Notes under the pieces: model-generated
Told to the model about the DNA's origin: nothing
Database searches by the model: none
What the model saw: only the letters and a program-made list of their open reading frames with translations
Source: a virus
Strand: one strand, 5' to 3'
Virus record (IMG/VR): IMGVR_UViG_3300031787_000390
Span: 1-36,846 of that record
Length of the DNA stretch: 36,846 bases
Shown here: positions 35,247 to 36,846 of the stretch, piece by piece
Numbering within the stretch: the stretch's first letter is position 1
How the letters are laid out: every line of letters starts with the position of its first letter
Made by a program: the position numbers and the translations under genes

Positions 35247-36071
35247 ATGGCTTTTAATTACAAATTACCAAGAGTTCAAGAACTAGATGGTTTGTCTATC
35301 TTGAACGCACCAACAGCTGCAACAGATGTTGTACTAGACAATGGTTCATTAACAATCAAAGATGCAACTGGTGCTTCTGCAATCGTGCTTAAAGCATCTG
35401 ATTTGTTAGGTTTCCGTTACAACGCTTACACAGCTGGAACAGCTAATGTAATAGATGTAGAATTGTCTGCTGCTACTCTAGTAGCTCAAAACATCTACAG
35501 CTTGACTGTATCTGCTCCTTACGTACAAAACTTCTTCGGAGGAGGTCAAGAAACTAAAGCGGTTTACATTCCAAGAACTTACACAGTTTCTAGTAATGGA
35601 ACTGTAGTTCCTCCTGTAGCTCCTACTATTGCTGATCTTCAAACTAAATTTATCAATGAGATAAATTCTGATCCATCTGCATACTTTACTGCTGCTGCTG
35701 TAGGTACTAAAATTCGTATTACATCTATTTCTCCTTTAACTGGTCAGTTATTTGTAGAAACTAGCGTTCCGCTTGCTGTTGTTTCGACTGCTACTGCATG
35801 GGTTGCTCCAGTTGGAACTACTACTGAGATTTTACGTTATGTTCCTAACTCAACTTTAGTTAGTGGTACTTACAATCGTTACATCATTCAACACAGACAA
35901 GTGATTCGTCACAATGCTGTATCTGGATTAGGTGTAATCAGAAATTCTACTTCTTTAGTTTATTTGAATACTGCTGGTGCTGGTACTGCTGCAACAGTTA
36001 CTAAGTTAACATCTGTATTGGATGGTTCTTATACTCCTGTAGCGGATTATTTAGGTTGTCCAGCTGTATAA
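35247..36071 (+). CDS. Abundant-type virion protein (tail tube or capsid candidate)
   Basis: 274 aa, rich in Ala, Thr, Val and Ser, low in charge, with no membrane segment. Its codons favour C-ending and frequent forms more than the neighbours (AAC, TAC, TTC), as in highly expressed genes. The middle has LQTKFINEINSDPSAYFTAAA, then TKIRITSISPLTGQLFVETS, a pattern I connect with phage tube-type proteins. It is alone between a long leader and a strong terminator, which also suggests high, separate expression. Tail tube is my first guess and major capsid the alternative. Confidence 0.55.
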   Translation: MAFNYKLPRVQELDGLSILNAPTAATDVVLDNGSLTIKDATGASAIVLKASDLLGFRYNAYTAGTANVIDVELSAATLVAQNIYSLTVSAPYVQNFFGGGQETKAVYIPRTYTVSSNGTVVPPVAPTIADLQTKFINEINSDPSAYFTAAAVGTKIRITSISPLTGQLFVETSVPLAVVSTATAWVAPVGTTTEILRYVPNSTLVSGTYNRYIIQHRQVIRHNAVSGLGVIRNSTSLVYLNTAGAGTAATVTKLTSVLDGSYTPVADYLGCPAV

Positions 36072-36093
36072 TTGAAAAATTATTATCTTTGTG

Positions 36094-36123
36094 GGGTAGG
36101 GATTAATTTCTCTACCCTTTTTT
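36094..36123 (+). terminator. Intrinsic terminator after the virion protein
   Basis: GGGTAGGGA (36094-36102) pairs with TTCTCTACCC over 9 bp (to 36117; one G-U), loop TTAATT, then six T (36118-36123). Strong. A TATCTTTG box (36084-36091) lies just before the stem and might restart transcription into the next gene. Confidence 0.85.
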
Positions 36124-36132
36124 ATTAAATGT

Positions 36133-36699
36133 ATGGCACAAAAAGAAGCTGAAATTATACTTTTTGGTTTAGAGTCTGGAGATGATTTAAGAATAGAATA
36201 TCCAGAACTAGCTCAGATAGATGAGTTTAAAAACCTTAAAGCAAAAGAAGTAAGACTCTGCTGGTTATTAGGAAACAGAACAAGTCCTTTATACAAGTTG
36301 AGCGATAAGAGAGAGAGATTGAATAGAGCATTAGAGATTGTTTATGGAAAGAGTTATATCCAACAGAAACAATTAAAGGCTTTAGTTGATGGAGATATAC
36401 CTGTAGAGATTAAAGAAGCCATCAAGAAGATGGAGGAGTTTAATCCAGAGTATAGACTTAGAGCAAAACTGTTAAGTGAGTATATGTTTGAAACGCTTAA
36501 TGAAATGGTTGTAGTAGGTTCTAATGAATTAGCTACAATGGAAGTAGATGAGAAAAAGAAATATACTGACTTACTAGTTAAGATACATGAAGAACTACCA
36601 GATATGGTTAAACGATTAGAAACTTCTTATGGAGTTAAAGTGAAAGATAGAAAGACTAAGAAAGAGATCCTTGTTAAAATAAATGATGTACTACGATGA
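36133..36699 (+). CDS. Helical hypothetical protein of the structural module
   Basis: 188 aa, mostly long charged helices (ELAQIDEFKNLKAKEVRLCW, then AIKKMEEFNPEYRLRAKLLS, then LVKIHEELPDMVKRLETSYG). No membrane segment or catalytic motif. An ATG three bases upstream (36130) is out of frame. Position after an abundant virion protein would suit a tail-assembly or head-completion protein; this is inference. The stop overlaps the next start (ATGA). Confidence 0.5.
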   Translation: MAQKEAEIILFGLESGDDLRIEYPELAQIDEFKNLKAKEVRLCWLLGNRTSPLYKLSDKRERLNRALEIVYGKSYIQQKQLKALVDGDIPVEIKEAIKKMEEFNPEYRLRAKLLSEYMFETLNEMVVVGSNELATMEVDEKKKYTDLLVKIHEELPDMVKRLETSYGVKVKDRKTKKEILVKINDVLR

Positions 36700-36846
36700 G
36701 TTACATGTTCAGCCAAAACAGAGTAAGACCAAATAAGCTTACTAGAATAAAAGATAAAACTTACCATAGAGATTATGCTAAGTATGTATTATCTTCAATG
36801 AGTAATTTCCTTTATAGACAATTCATAAACAAATGTATTGTTAACT
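36696..36846 (+). CDS. Start of a structural-module gene (partial)
   Basis: The ATG at 36696 overlaps the previous stop, and the frame is open to the end of the window (50 codons): MSYMFSQNRVRPNKLTRIKD, then KTYHRDYAKYVLSSMSNFLY and RQFINKCIVN. Basic N-terminus followed by a helix. No motif is enough for a name; a portal protein is possible since none is seen elsewhere, but that is a guess. Confidence 0.6.
   Translation, partial: MSYMFSQNRVRPNKLTRIKDKTYHRDYAKYVLSSMSNFLYRQFINKCIVN

Noticed and set aside
1-36846. Circular or complete genome (the right end joins the left end to make a TAA stop)
   Set aside because: Portal and most head and tail genes are missing and both end genes look cut, so the in-frame stop at the join is most likely chance.
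1-36846. Integrase, att site or lysogeny module
   Set aside because: No recombinase motif was found; the HTH proteins alone do not show lysogeny.

Overview
This window is a large piece of a tailed, apparently lytic bacteriophage of the Bacteroidota, most likely infecting a Flavobacteriia host. The DNA is AT-rich, there are no Shine-Dalgarno sequences before starts, and several promoters fit the Bacteroidota form (TTG or TTTG, 19-20 nt, TAnnTTTG). Many proteins are of types I associate with Flavobacterium/Cellulophaga phages, such as LamG-like appendage proteins and small proteins ending in ETFKSE. There is no integrase, attachment site or CRISPR array. Portal and most head/tail genes are missing and genes run off both ends, so the window is not a whole genome.

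Layout. (1) 1-6947, rightward: a late module of surface-appendage proteins with a mobile HNH endonuclease inserted, then a lysis cassette (predicted unimolecular spanin, holin, tiny membrane peptide, PGRP-type amidase) and two small basic proteins. (2) 6983-14644, leftward: DNA metabolism, with a small HTH protein, SSB, a DUF1064-type nuclease, a MazG-type pyrophosphohydrolase, DnaB helicase, a DnaA domain IV-like protein, a Rad52-type annealing protein and an HTH-like regulator driven by its own promoter. (3) 14708-25218, leftward: about 45 small, tightly coupled genes, mostly of unknown function. They include six or seven mini-genes joined by one repeated 19-20 bp junction, a replisome-organiser-like protein with an iteron/AT-rich origin-like sequence inside its gene, a GP88-like protein and several tiny membrane or lipoprotein genes. 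(4) 25219-27500: a regulatory region with palindromes, repeated AGTTAAC boxes, a 25-bp direct repeat and two divergent promoters, holding only one gene for a basic protein. (5) 27501-33224, rightward: a second HNH endonuclease, a RepL-like winged-helix protein, a metallophosphatase, small basic proteins and the terminase large subunit. (6) 33221-34806, leftward: a RecB-like nuclease, a tRNA-Lys and decayed tRNA-like sequences. (7) 35247-36846, rightward: an abundant-type virion protein, a helical protein and the start of another gene.

The leftward block is expected to be expressed early (takeover, replication, recombination) and the rightward blocks late (packaging, virion, lysis). Most adjacent genes overlap by ATGA or TAATG, so translation is probably coupled along long polycistronic messages.

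The most interesting signals are the FKSE-junction mini-gene array (14780-15950), the lambda-O-like origin candidate inside the initiator gene (17993-18126), the HNH gene carried as a promoter-plus-leaderless-gene cassette (2153-2793), and the repeat-rich non-coding regions on both sides of 25856-26419.
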